Assembly: GCA_028693955.1 (NCBI GenBank)
Contig: JAQUUH010000005.1
Location: forward strand, 1-49,037
Source: Bacilli bacterium
GTDB taxonomy: Bacteria; Bacillota_I; Bacilli_A; RFN20; UBA1709
Direction: 5' to 3'
DNA length: 49,037 bases
Shown here: positions 1-7,669 of the stretch, piece by piece
Position numbering within the stretch: position 1 is the first letter of the stretch
Layout: each line of letters opens with the position of its first letter
The notes under the pieces: model-generated
What the model was told of the DNA's origin: nothing
Seen by the model: only the letters and a program-made list of their open reading frames with translations
Databases searched by the model: none
Translations under genes and position numbers: made by a program

Positions 1-137
1 ACTTCCGCTCTATCTTCATAAGCATCTTTGGGTCCTTCCGTGTCTCCGTCAAAATTAATTAAACTTAAGGCATAATTGTATGCCCTTGTTTTACGATAGT
101 GCTTTTCATAGCGCAAAATTTTTTCATCTAAAGTCAA
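1..137 (-). CDS. M32-family metallocarboxypeptidase (carboxypeptidase Taq type), N-terminal fragment
   Basis: Partial gene running off the left edge; about 45 codons are visible, read leftward from a TTG start at 137-135. The start sits 6 bases behind a GGAAGGGGTG ribosome-binding site. The fragment contains ALSLINFDGDTEGP followed by an RAE tripeptide, which matches the early helix of M32 carboxypeptidases (typically ALSLLxWDxxTxxPxxAxxxRAE). The family removes C-terminal residues from cytosolic peptides using a metal bound by HEXXH, which would lie outside the window. No TTG alternative was found in better position. The family call rests on this short stretch only. Confidence 0.6.
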   Translation of the reverse strand, partial: MTLDEKILRYEKHYRKTRAYNYALSLINFDGDTEGPKDAYEDRAE

Positions 138-166
138 TTTTTACACCCCTTCCATATAACACTATT

Positions 167-195
167 AGTATATTAATTAAGGAAAGTTATTGCAA
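167..195 (-). promoter_or_regulatory. Sigma-A-type promoter of the M32 carboxypeptidase gene
   Basis: On the minus strand, -35 TTGCAA (190-195) is separated by exactly 17 bases from -10 TATACT (167-172). The predicted transcript starts about 20 bases before the TTG start codon. It diverges from ispF. Confidence 0.5.
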
Positions 196-257
196 ACACT
201 TTTTGGTATTCAAAAGTACTAAAAAAATGATAAAATATATCATATTGAGGTGATGAT

Positions 258-737
258 ATGCTTAAAATAGGTTCTTCAATGGATATCCATCCTTTAGTAA
301 AAGGAAGAAAACTAATTTTGGGTGGTATAATTATTGAAAGTGAATATGGTTGTTATGCACATTCGGATGGTGATGTTTTACTTCACTCTATTACAGAAGC
401 TATAATTGGAGCTTTAGGTAAAGGAGATCTTGGAGAACATTTCCCAGATAGCGATAATAAATATAAGGATATAGACTCAAGCGTTCTTTTAAATAATATT
501 TTAGGAATTATGCAAAAAGAAAAATATGTAATTAATAATTTAGATTGTTCAATTATTCTTGAAAAACCAAAGTTAGGAACAAATAAAGGGAAAATACGTA
601 AAAACATTGCCAAATTATTATCTATCAATGAATCAAATGTAAATATAAAGGCAGGGACAATGGAAGGAATAGGAGAAATAGGCAAAAATAAAGCTGTAAT
701 GGCTTTTTGTAGTATTTTGCTAGAAAGCGAGGACTAA
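258..737 (+). CDS. ispF: 2-C-methyl-D-erythritol 2,4-cyclodiphosphate synthase
   Basis: Single-domain 159-residue protein, the usual IspF length. It cyclises CDP-methylerythritol 2-phosphate to MEcPP with release of CMP in the MEP isoprenoid pathway. Visible hallmarks are the N-terminal DIH pair (D9, H11) that ligates the active-site metal, the LGG turn after it, HSDGDVLLHS around residues 36-45, and GEHFPDSD with a following DS pair. The C-terminal GTMEGIGEIGK segment matches the nucleotide-binding end of the family. A GAGGTGAT ribosome-binding site precedes the ATG. It is followed after 2 bases by the HD-domain gene, so the two are probably co-transcribed. Its usual partner ispD is not in the window. 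Confidence 0.93.
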   Translation: MLKIGSSMDIHPLVKGRKLILGGIIIESEYGCYAHSDGDVLLHSITEAIIGALGKGDLGEHFPDSDNKYKDIDSSVLLNNILGIMQKEKYVINNLDCSIILEKPKLGTNKGKIRKNIAKLLSINESNVNIKAGTMEGIGEIGKNKAVMAFCSILLESED

Positions 738-739
738 AA

Positions 740-1969
740 ATGAACTTTGAGAAAATGAATGAAACAAAAGTTTTTAGAGATCCAATTAATGGTTATGTTA
801 AAGTGGACTATAAAATCATATATGATTTAATATGTAGTAAAGAGTTTCAACGCTTAAAAAGGATTCATCAATTAGGCGGCACATTTCAAGTTTTTCCTAC
901 TGCAGAACACTCGCGTTTTTCTCATTCTATTGGTGCCTACGAAATTGCTAGAAGAATAATTAATGAAGTTCCTACAATAAAAAATTCTTTAAATGAAGAA
1001 GAACAATTAACATTGCTTATTGCTGCTTTATTACATGATGTTGGGCATGGCCCTTTTTCTCATGCATTTGAAATGATAAATCCAATACATCATGAAGAAT
1101 ATACAATTTCAATAATAAAAGATAATAGTGAAATAAATAGTTTGCTTAAAAATATTGATGTAGATTTACCAAGCAAAGTAATTTCTGTAATAAAAAAGGA
1201 GCATCCTCAAAGGTTACTTAATCAGCTTATATCTAGCCAAGTTGATGCCGATAGAATGGATTATTTATTAAGAGACTCATATTTTACAGGAGCCACTTAT
1301 GGGTATTTTGATGTTGAAAGAGTTTTAAGAGTTATTCGTGCACATGAAGGTCAAATAGTTTTTAAAGAGTCTGGAATACCGGCATTAGAAAATTTTATGC
1401 TAGGTAGGTATCATATGTACAAACAAGTATACCATCATTCATCATCTCTTAGTTATGAGGTAATATTGTTAAAGTTATTTGAAAGGTTTTTTGAATTAGT
1501 TGAAAATAATTATGTATTCAAGAATGATTATAAATATATATTACCATTAAAAAATAAATCAAAACTTAGCAATCAAGAGATTTATGATTTGGATGAAAGT
1601 GTCATTAATTTTTATGCTAAACTTCTTGCAGAAGAAGAAGACAAAATTTTAAGAGAGTTTGCAGATCGATTTACCAATAGAAAACTTTTTGCTTTTTATG
1701 AGGTTAAGACAAAAGAAGAAGTAGAATATTATCACCAAAAGGTTAAAAGTTTAGGCTATGATGATAGGTATTATTTTTTTAGCGATAGACCAAAACAAAT
1801 TGTGTATAAAAAGTATGGTAAAAATGATTTATCTAATGTAATGATATTGACAAAAGATAATAAAGTTGTAGAAATTAGTAAAATATCACCAGTAGTAAAA
1901 TCATTAAGTAGTGATAGGGTAGGAGACGATTCTGATTATATTGTTTTAATTCCTAAAGAAATAAAATAG
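740..1969 (+). CDS. HD-domain phosphohydrolase, YwfO/dGTPase-like
   Basis: 409-residue cytosolic HD-superfamily protein. The N-terminal FRDPINGYV and QLGGTFQVFPTAEHSRFSHS segments, then LLHDVGHGPFSH with the metal-binding HD pair at about residues 99-100, are typical of the SAMHD1/dGTPase-like branch. A later QVDADRMDYLLRDS carries the second conserved Asp. By homology with Bacillus YwfO it probably hydrolyses dNTPs (or related nucleotides) to nucleoside plus triphosphate. The ATG lies 2 bases after ispF, with GCGAGGA as a modest ribosome-binding site inside ispF. The substrate is inferred from the family, not visible in the sequence. Confidence 0.82.
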   Translation: MNFEKMNETKVFRDPINGYVKVDYKIIYDLICSKEFQRLKRIHQLGGTFQVFPTAEHSRFSHSIGAYEIARRIINEVPTIKNSLNEEEQLTLLIAALLHDVGHGPFSHAFEMINPIHHEEYTISIIKDNSEINSLLKNIDVDLPSKVISVIKKEHPQRLLNQLISSQVDADRMDYLLRDSYFTGATYGYFDVERVLRVIRAHEGQIVFKESGIPALENFMLGRYHMYKQVYHHSSSLSYEVILLKLFERFFELVENNYVFKNDYKYILPLKNKSKLSNQEIYDLDESVINFYAKLLAEEEDKILREFADRFTNRKLFAFYEVKTKEEVEYYHQKVKSLGYDDRYYFFSDRPKQIVYKKYGKNDLSNVMILTKDNKVVEISKISPVVKSLSSDRVGDDSDYIVLIPKEIK

Positions 1970-2026
1970 TTCAAATATACTTGGTTTATTAAGTATTTCT
2001 ATAAATAATAAGAATGATTATAATTG

Positions 2027-2054
2027 TTTACATTTAAAAAAATCATGCTATAAT
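2027..2054 (+). promoter_or_regulatory. Promoter of the DUF1934-argS operon
   Basis: -35 TTTACA (2027-2032), 16-base spacer, -10 TATAAT (2049-2054). The predicted start near 2061 leaves a very short leader with an AGGTGAT ribosome-binding site before the ATG at 2074. Confidence 0.55.
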
Positions 2055-2073
2055 CTTATGCATAGGTGATTTA

Positions 2074-2478
2074 ATGCGAAAAAAAGTTGCTGTTAAGATG
2101 AATACTATCACTAATAAAAATGGTGGAGAAATAGTTGATTCAATTATTTCTTATGGGTTTTTAGAAGATAAAGATTCATTATTATCAATTTCATTTTCTG
2201 ATAAAAAATCACCCATTTTATTTGAAGTTACAAAAAGTAAAGTTGTTGTTAGCAGAAAAGTAGATTCACTTGAAAACATATATGAATTTAAAAATAACGA
2301 AACCACTATTCTTAATTACAAAACAGAATTTGGAGTTTTTAAATTCAAAATATTTACTAAAGAAATTAACTTTGAAGATAAAATGATAGAAATAAAATAT
2401 GATTTAATTTATGATGGACAAATTAAAGATGAGTTTGTTATCAAATTATTTTACAAGGAGCAAGAGGATGAATATTAG
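2074..2478 (+). CDS. DUF1934 (YwiB-like) beta-barrel protein
   Basis: 134-residue protein of alternating beta-strand character, with no signal peptide or membrane segment. The size, fold pattern and, above all, the position directly in front of argS match Bacillus YwiB (DUF1934, calycin-like barrel). The molecular function is not established for the family. Its last codons overlap the first codons of argS by 11 bases, which implies translational coupling. It has its own good promoter and an AGGTGAT ribosome-binding site. Family assignment comes from gene order plus overall sequence look and is less certain than for its neighbours. Confidence 0.6.
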   Translation: MRKKVAVKMNTITNKNGGEIVDSIISYGFLEDKDSLLSISFSDKKSPILFEVTKSKVVVSRKVDSLENIYEFKNNETTILNYKTEFGVFKFKIFTKEINFEDKMIEIKYDLIYDGQIKDEFVIKLFYKEQEDEY

Positions 2479-4120
2479 TTCGAAGATTAAAAATGTAATT
2501 GTATGTGCATTGAAAGAAATTAATGAGGACATAGATGTTAATGGCCTTAATTTTGTTATTGAAATACCAAAAGATAATAAAAATGGAGATTATGCTAGTA
2601 ATGTAGCTTTGCAACTAACTAAGATAATTAAAAAGAAACCTAGAGAAATTGCAGAAGATATTATAAGTCATATTAATTTACAAGATAATAATATTGAACA
2701 TATTGAAATAGCAGGACCAGGTTTTATTAACTTTTATATTAAAAAGAATAGTTTAGCAGAAATAATTTCTAAAATAATTAGTAAAGGTGATGAGTATGGC
2801 AAAAGTAACCATGGGGCAGGTCTTAGTTACAATGTGGAATTTATAAGTGCTAATCCCACTGGGAGACTTCATTTAGGACATGCTCGTCAAGCAGCTCTTG
2901 GTGATTCTTTATGCAGAATTTTGGAAGCATCTGGGTATAGTGTTACAAGAGAATACTATGTGAATGATGCTGGCAATCAAATTCACAATTTAACTTTATC
3001 TGTTAAAGCAAGATATTTGCAACTTTGTGGCAAAGAAGCGGTTTTACCAGAAGACGGTTATCATGGAGAAGATATTATTGAAATTGCTAAAAAATTATAT
3101 GAAGAATTTGCGGATAAATTTGTGGATGACGATACAGAAGATACTTATTGGTTAATTCGTAATAAGGCTGTTGAATTTGAACTTAATCAAATAAAAAAAG
3201 ATTTACTTGATTTTAGAGTTGAAATGAATACTTTTTCAAGTGAATCAGAAATAAGAAAAAGAGGAATGGTTGAACATACTATAGAAATATTAAAATTTTC
3301 CGGTAATGTTTATACTAAAGATAATGCCTTATGGTTAAAATCTACAGATTATGGTGATGATAAAGACAGAGTTTTAATAAAATCTGATGGAACTTATACA
3401 TACCTTACCCCCGATATTGCATACCATATTGATAAGCTATCTAGAGGCTACAACTATTTAGTCGATCTTTTGGGTGCAGATCATCATGGATATATTAATA
3501 GATTAAAAGCTTCAATAATGGCTTTGGGGCATAATTCAGATAAATTAGAAGTAGATATTGTTCAAATGGTTAGGCTAATTAAAGATGGCGAAGAATTTAA
3601 GATGTCTAAAAGAAGTGGTAATGCTATCACTTTAAAAGAGTTATGTGATGAGGTTGGTGTTGATGCTGTAAGATATTTCTTTATATCTAGAAGTGGGTCA
3701 TCACATTTAGACTTTGATATTGGCCTTGCTAAAAGTTATTCAAGTGATAATCCTGTTTATTATGCTCAATATGCACACGCTAGAATGTGCTCAATTTTAG
3801 AAAGCGCCAAAAAATTAGAGTTGCAACCAGTTGAAGTGTATGATAAGATTTCCACTACCAACGAGACATCACTATTAAAGGTTTTAATGGAATTTGAAGA
3901 TGTAATAATTGATTGTGCTCAAAATAGAGCACCTTATAAGATGGCAAATTACATTCAACATATTGCACAATTGTTTCATTCATTTTATAATGAATGTCGC
4001 GTGATAGATGAAAACAATCTAGAATTGACAGCTCAGAGGTTAAAATTAGTGCAAGCAACAAAAATAGTTTTAGCAAATGCCTTGTCATTAATAGGTGTTA
4101 GTGCTCCTCAAAGCATGTAA
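2468..4120 (+). CDS. argS: Arginyl-tRNA synthetase
   Basis: 550-residue class I synthetase that charges tRNA-Arg. The N-terminal Arg-specific additional domain is followed by NPTGRLHLGHARQ (HIGH motif) and the KMSKRSGN loop (KMSKS). A C-terminal DALR anticodon-binding domain ends LVQATKIVLANALSLIGV. The ATG at 2468 was chosen over an in-frame ATG 19 codons upstream because AAGGAG lies 7 bases before it and the family starts here. The stop is close to rpoE, an arrangement shared with Bacillus (ywiB-argS-rpoE). Confidence 0.97.
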   Translation: MNISSKIKNVIVCALKEINEDIDVNGLNFVIEIPKDNKNGDYASNVALQLTKIIKKKPREIAEDIISHINLQDNNIEHIEIAGPGFINFYIKKNSLAEIISKIISKGDEYGKSNHGAGLSYNVEFISANPTGRLHLGHARQAALGDSLCRILEASGYSVTREYYVNDAGNQIHNLTLSVKARYLQLCGKEAVLPEDGYHGEDIIEIAKKLYEEFADKFVDDDTEDTYWLIRNKAVEFELNQIKKDLLDFRVEMNTFSSESEIRKRGMVEHTIEILKFSGNVYTKDNALWLKSTDYGDDKDRVLIKSDGTYTYLTPDIAYHIDKLSRGYNYLVDLLGADHHGYINRLKASIMALGHNSDKLEVDIVQMVRLIKDGEEFKMSKRSGNAITLKELCDEVGVDAVRYFFISRSGSSHLDFDIGLAKSYSSDNPVYYAQYAHARMCSILESAKKLELQPVEVYDKISTTNETSLLKVLMEFEDVIIDCAQNRAPYKMANYIQHIAQLFHSFYNECRVIDENNLELTAQRLKLVQATKIVLANALSLIGVSAPQSM

Positions 4121-4139
4121 TGAAAGGATGAATAAAACA

Positions 4140-4547
4140 ATGACAACAAAAAAATCAATGGTTACTGTAGCTTATGAAGTTATGAGCAAGAAGAAAAAAG
4201 CAGTTGAATTTTTAAAATTGTATGATGAGATTAGTCAAACCTTGGGTTTTGATGAAGAAGCAAGAGCCAAGAATATTTCAAGTTTTTATACACAATTGAT
4301 TCTTGATGGACGTTTTGTTACATTAGGAGAGAACACTTGGGACCTTAGATCTAGACATACTTTTGATAAGGTACATATAGATATGAATGAAATATATGTT
4401 GAAGAAGATGAAGAAATAATTGATGAGATTGATGAAGAAAGCATTGATGAATTTGATGAAAATAGTAACGAAGAAGATGGAGAAAATGAAAATACTAGAA
4501 GTAATGATTTAGTAGGTATGCATATTGTAAAAGAAGATGATGAATAA
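4140..4547 (+). CDS. rpoE: DNA-directed RNA polymerase delta subunit
   Basis: About 135 residues. The N-terminal HARE-HTH domain (roughly residues 1-80, including SFYTQLILDGRFVTLGENTWDL-type sequence) is followed by a Glu/Asp-rich tail from about residue 88. This is the two-part layout of Gram-positive RNA polymerase delta, which sharpens promoter selectivity and speeds polymerase recycling. An ATG at 4128 is possible, but it sits directly on the AAAGG ribosome-binding site; 4140 gives better spacing. Unusually, the acidic tail ends in a mixed-charge stretch, SNDLVGMHIVKEDDE. The gene is followed by a strong terminator. Confidence 0.88.
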   Translation: MTTKKSMVTVAYEVMSKKKKAVEFLKLYDEISQTLGFDEEARAKNISSFYTQLILDGRFVTLGENTWDLRSRHTFDKVHIDMNEIYVEEDEEIIDEIDEESIDEFDENSNEEDGENENTRSNDLVGMHIVKEDDE

Positions 4548-4553
4548 TTTTTT

Positions 4554-4580
4554 GACACTAGAAATAGTGTCTTTTTATTT
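4554..4580 (+). terminator. Intrinsic terminator after rpoE
   Basis: Perfect 7-bp stem GACACTA / TAGTGTC around a GAAA tetraloop, followed by a T-rich run beginning TTTTTATTTATTT. It lies 7 bases after the rpoE stop and separates it from the small acidic gene. Confidence 0.85.
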
Positions 4581-4614
4581 ATTTCGGTGTAAAATTTTTA
4601 AAAGGAGATACATC

Positions 4615-4800
4615 ATGCAAGATAAAGATATTGAAAATCTAAAAAGATTATTAGTAATTAAAATGACAGCTTTTGAGAATAGTGAAGAAGATGAAAAAGA
4701 AGAAAATAGCGATGAAATTGATGATGAAAACAACTCTGAAGATGAAGAAGAAGATGATAATGAAGAAGAAAATGATGATGAGGAAGATGATGATTACTAA
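4615..4800 (+). CDS. Small, extremely acidic hypothetical protein
   Basis: 61 residues. A 20-residue head (MQDKDIENLKRLLVIKMTAF) is followed by about 40 residues that are almost entirely Asp, Glu and Asn, ending DDDY. A strong AAAAGGAG ribosome-binding site 7-8 bases upstream supports this ATG. It resembles a free-standing copy of a delta-subunit acidic tail but lacks the HARE-HTH domain. It sits just downstream of the rpoE terminator, so it is expressed by readthrough or from a weak promoter of its own. I do not recognise a family. The composition could also arise in a disordered protein unrelated to polymerase. Confidence 0.6.
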   Translation: MQDKDIENLKRLLVIKMTAFENSEEDEKEENSDEIDDENNSEDEEEDDNEEENDDEEDDDY

Positions 4801-4867
4801 ATTTCATTAAAGTTTTTTTGTAAGAGAAATTGTTTTTAAAAGTGATTTAATTTTATTTTTAATATGC

Positions 4868-4873
4868 TATAAT
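4868..4873 (+). promoter_or_regulatory. Likely -10 box of the BMP lipoprotein gene
   Basis: A TATAAT hexamer 74 bases before the start codon, with no convincing -35. The leader of about 65 bases is A/T-rich and shows no recognisable riboswitch. The 4801-4946 gap holds nothing else that I can support. Confidence 0.35.
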
Positions 4874-4946
4874 TTATTTATAATTTTTTTACATCTTTTT
4901 AGTGTGGTCTAAAAAAATTAAATAAATAAAAAAGGGAGAGGGAAAA

Positions 4947-6056
4947 ATGAAAAGAATTCTAAAATTATTAGCTATTGGGTCTTTAGCGGTAGGAATGGTA
5001 GCATGTGGTGGGAAAACCACTTATGAAATTGCTATGATTACTGACATTGGTTCTATTGATGACAAGTCATTTAACCAAGGGACATGGGAAGGCGTAAAAA
5101 AATACGCTGACGAAAAGAAAATAGACGCTAAGTATTACAAGCCAACAGATGGTACGACTTCATCTTATGTTTCTGCAATTAACCTAGCGGTTGAGGGCGG
5201 AGCAAAAATTATTGTTTGCCCAGGATACTTATTTGAAGAAGCAGTTTATATTAGTCAAACAGCTCATCCAGATGTTAAATTCGTTTTGATTGATGGCGAG
5301 CCACATACAGCAGACTATTCTGATTATAAAACTGAAGAAAACACTTTGCCTATTTTGTTTGCTGAAGAGCAATCAGGATTTTTAGCTGGTTATGCTATTG
5401 TAAAAGATGGTTTTGAAAAATTAGGATTCACTGGTGGTCTTCCAGTTCCTGCAGTTAAGAGATTTGGGTTTGGATATGTTGCAGGAGCATTTTATGCAGC
5501 AGAAGAACTTGGAGTACTTGAAGATGTATCTGTAGCAGATACTCACTTTGAATATTTAATGAGTTTTGATCCAAGTGATACTGTAAAATCATTAGCAAGT
5601 GGATGGTTTAATTCGGGTGTTGAAGTTATATTCTCTGCAGCTGGCGGTGCTGGTAATTCAGTAATGAGTGCTGCATCAGAACAAACCAGTAAATGGGTTG
5701 TTGGTGTTGATGTTAATCAAATTCCACAATCTGAATATGTCATTACTTCAGCAATGAAACAAATTGGGACTGCAGCCTACGATGCATTAACAGATTTCTA
5801 TAATGATGCATGGGATGGTGGAGAAACACTTCATTATAGTGTAACAAATGATGGTGTTGGTATTCCTGATGATTTTTCTCGTTTTAATACATTCAGCAAA
5901 GATGCATATGATGCAATGTTTGCTAAACTTGTAAATGGCGCAGTAGTTGCCCCAGATACATATGATGAATTAGAGACTTTCTGTTCTGCTTTAGGCGTTG
6001 ACATAAGCGACGCTAATGTTTTCCCAACAAAAGAAAAAGCAGATATGTCATTATAA
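4947..6056 (+). CDS. BMP-family nucleoside-binding lipoprotein
   Basis: 369-residue substrate-binding lipoprotein (Bmp/Med/TmpC/PnrA family; NupN-like). The signal peptide has a lysine/arginine start, a hydrophobic core and lipid-attachment Cys at residue 20 (GMVACGG). The mature protein opens with ITDIGSIDDKSFNQGTWEG, the typical nucleoside-binding N-terminus, and later shows IFSAAGGAGNSV and VGVDVNQ. It should sit on the outer face of the membrane and deliver purine nucleosides to the permease encoded downstream. The ribosome-binding site is AGGGAGAGGG. A terminator-like hairpin between this gene and the ATPase probably lets the binding protein be made in excess. Confidence 0.9.
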   Translation: MKRILKLLAIGSLAVGMVACGGKTTYEIAMITDIGSIDDKSFNQGTWEGVKKYADEKKIDAKYYKPTDGTTSSYVSAINLAVEGGAKIIVCPGYLFEEAVYISQTAHPDVKFVLIDGEPHTADYSDYKTEENTLPILFAEEQSGFLAGYAIVKDGFEKLGFTGGLPVPAVKRFGFGYVAGAFYAAEELGVLEDVSVADTHFEYLMSFDPSDTVKSLASGWFNSGVEVIFSAAGGAGNSVMSAASEQTSKWVVGVDVNQIPQSEYVITSAMKQIGTAAYDALTDFYNDAWDGGETLHYSVTNDGVGIPDDFSRFNTFSKDAYDAMFAKLVNGAVVAPDTYDELETFCSALGVDISDANVFPTKEKADMSL

Positions 6057-6073
6057 AATAAGACTTTATTTAG

Positions 6074-6102
6074 TGAAGAGGCATTTTCGCCTCTTCATTT
6101 TT
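6074..6102 (+). terminator. Hairpin between binding protein and ABC genes
   Basis: 9-bp stem TGAAGAGGC / GCCTCTTCA with a 6-base loop and a short T run. It probably acts as a leaky intrinsic terminator or mRNA 3'-end stabiliser, giving more binding protein than transporter. Confidence 0.75.
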
Positions 6103-6121
6103 ATAAAATTAGGAGGATTCT

Positions 6122-7669
6122 ATGGAAAAGTATGCAGTTGAAATGCTTAATATAACTAAAAAATTTGGTTCCTTAATTGCAAATGATAATGTAAATCTAA
6201 AAGTAAAAAAAGGAGAAATACATGCTATTCTTGGAGAAAATGGTGCAGGAAAGTCCACATTAATGTCAATTTTGTTTGGTCTTATTCAACCAGATTCAGG
6301 AATTATAAAAATAAATGGTGAAGAAGTAAAAATAGAGAATCCTAATGTTGCAAATAAGTTAAAAATTGGTATGGTTCACCAACACTTTAAGTTGGTTGAA
6401 CGTTTTAATGTTGTAGAAAATATTGTTTTAGGTTATGAAACAATAAACAAAAAAGGATTTGTAGATTATGAAAATCCTAAGAAAAAAATTATTGAATTGA
6501 GTCATAGATATCATTTAAATGTTGATCCAGAAGCACTAATAAGTAATATTACTGTTGGAATGCAACAAAGAGTGGAAATACTAAAAATGTTATATAGAGA
6601 TGCTGATATATTGATATTTGATGAGCCAACAGCGGTCTTAACTCCTCAAGAAATTGAAGAATTAATGGGCATTATTCGTAATTTTGCCAGTGAAGGGAAA
6701 TCAATAATAATTATTACCCATAAATTAAATGAAATTAAGATGCTTGCTAATAAATGTAGTATCTTGCGTAGAGGTAAATATATGGGAACAATAGATGTTA
6801 ATAAAACCTCCGTTGAGCAAATGGCAGAATTAATGGTTGGTAGAAAAGTTGATTTTAATGTTGAGAAAAAAGCTCCTAAAATAGGTGATACCATTTTGGA
6901 AGTTGAAAATATAGTTGTAAAAAAAGATAATAATAAAAACCATGTAAATGGTGTTTCTTTTGATGTAAAAGAAGGAGAAATTGTAGTAATTGCCGGTATT
7001 GAAGGGAATGGGCAAAGTCAACTTATAAAAGCAATTACTGGCTTAATTCCTTTTGATTCGGGTAAAATAAAATTAATAAATGAAGATGTTACTAAGTCCA
7101 CAATTAGACATAAAATAGAACTAGGAATGTCACATATACCAGAAGATAGACAAAAAGATGGTTTAATATTGGACTATAGTTTACAAGAGAATTTTATATC
7201 GTGCGAGTATTATCAAGAAAAATTTCAAACTAAGGGATTTTTGAAGTTTGAAGCGATTAGTAAATATGCGGATAATTTAATTGAGAAATTTGATGTTAGA
7301 TCAAGTAATGGAAAATATAGCATTGTTAGAGGAATGTCTGGGGGGAACCAACAAAAGGCTATTATAGCTAGAGAAGTTTCAAGAAAAGGTAAATTATTAA
7401 TTGCTGTTCAACCAACTCGTGGTCTTGATGTGGGAGCTATTGAATATGTACACAAGAAAATGGTCCAGGTTCGTGATAGTAAAGTAGCTGTTCTTGTTGT
7501 TTCTTTAGAACTTGATGAAGTTATGTCAATAGCCGATAGAATTCTAGTTATGTATGAAGGAAAGATTGTTTTGGAAACTACACCAAAAGAAATAACTATG
7601 GAAGAAATTGGATTGTATATGGCTGGGTCAACAAAAAAGGATTTGGGTGGTAAAGATGGTAAAAAATAA
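6122..7669 (+). CDS. nupO: Nucleoside ABC transporter, duplicated ATP-binding protein
   Basis: 515 residues with two ABC domains in tandem, the RbsA/YufO arrangement. Domain 1 has Walker A GENGAGKST (about residues 38-46), signature VGMQQRVEILK and Walker B ILIFDEPTAVLTP. Domain 2 has a degenerate Walker A (GIEGNGQSQ, about residue 293), signature MSGGNQQKAIIAREV and an altered Walker B ending QPTRGLDVG; this asymmetry is normal for the family. It powers the two permeases that follow. The AGGAGG ribosome-binding site is strong. The last 14 bases overlap nupP. Confidence 0.92.
   Translation: MEKYAVEMLNITKKFGSLIANDNVNLKVKKGEIHAILGENGAGKSTLMSILFGLIQPDSGIIKINGEEVKIENPNVANKLKIGMVHQHFKLVERFNVVENIVLGYETINKKGFVDYENPKKKIIELSHRYHLNVDPEALISNITVGMQQRVEILKMLYRDADILIFDEPTAVLTPQEIEELMGIIRNFASEGKSIIIITHKLNEIKMLANKCSILRRGKYMGTIDVNKTSVEQMAELMVGRKVDFNVEKKAPKIGDTILEVENIVVKKDNNKNHVNGVSFDVKEGEIVVIAGIEGNGQSQLIKAITGLIPFDSGKIKLINEDVTKSTIRHKIELGMSHIPEDRQKDGLILDYSLQENFISCEYYQEKFQTKGFLKFEAISKYADNLIEKFDVRSSNGKYSIVRGMSGGNQQKAIIAREVSRKGKLLIAVQPTRGLDVGAIEYVHKKMVQVRDSKVAVLVVSLELDEVMSIADRILVMYEGKIVLETTPKEITMEEIGLYMAGSTKKDLGGKDGKK

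Noticed and set aside
4286-4558. Serine-rich minus-strand frame opposite rpoE
   Set aside because: It mirrors the GAA/GAT codons of the acidic tail (read as Ser/Ile/Phe) and has no start signal.
4803-4833. AATTTC...GAAATT pairing after the small acidic gene as a terminator
   Set aside because: Only 6 A/T-rich base pairs around a 19-20 base loop; not a credible terminator.
4874-4946. Purine riboswitch in the leader of the nucleoside-binding lipoprotein
   Set aside because: The leader is too short and none of the conserved P1/J motifs of the purine aptamer is present.
7360-7440. Degenerate second nucleotide-binding site in nupO as a sign of decay
   Set aside because: The asymmetric second ABC domain is normal in RbsA/YufO-type duplicated ATPases.
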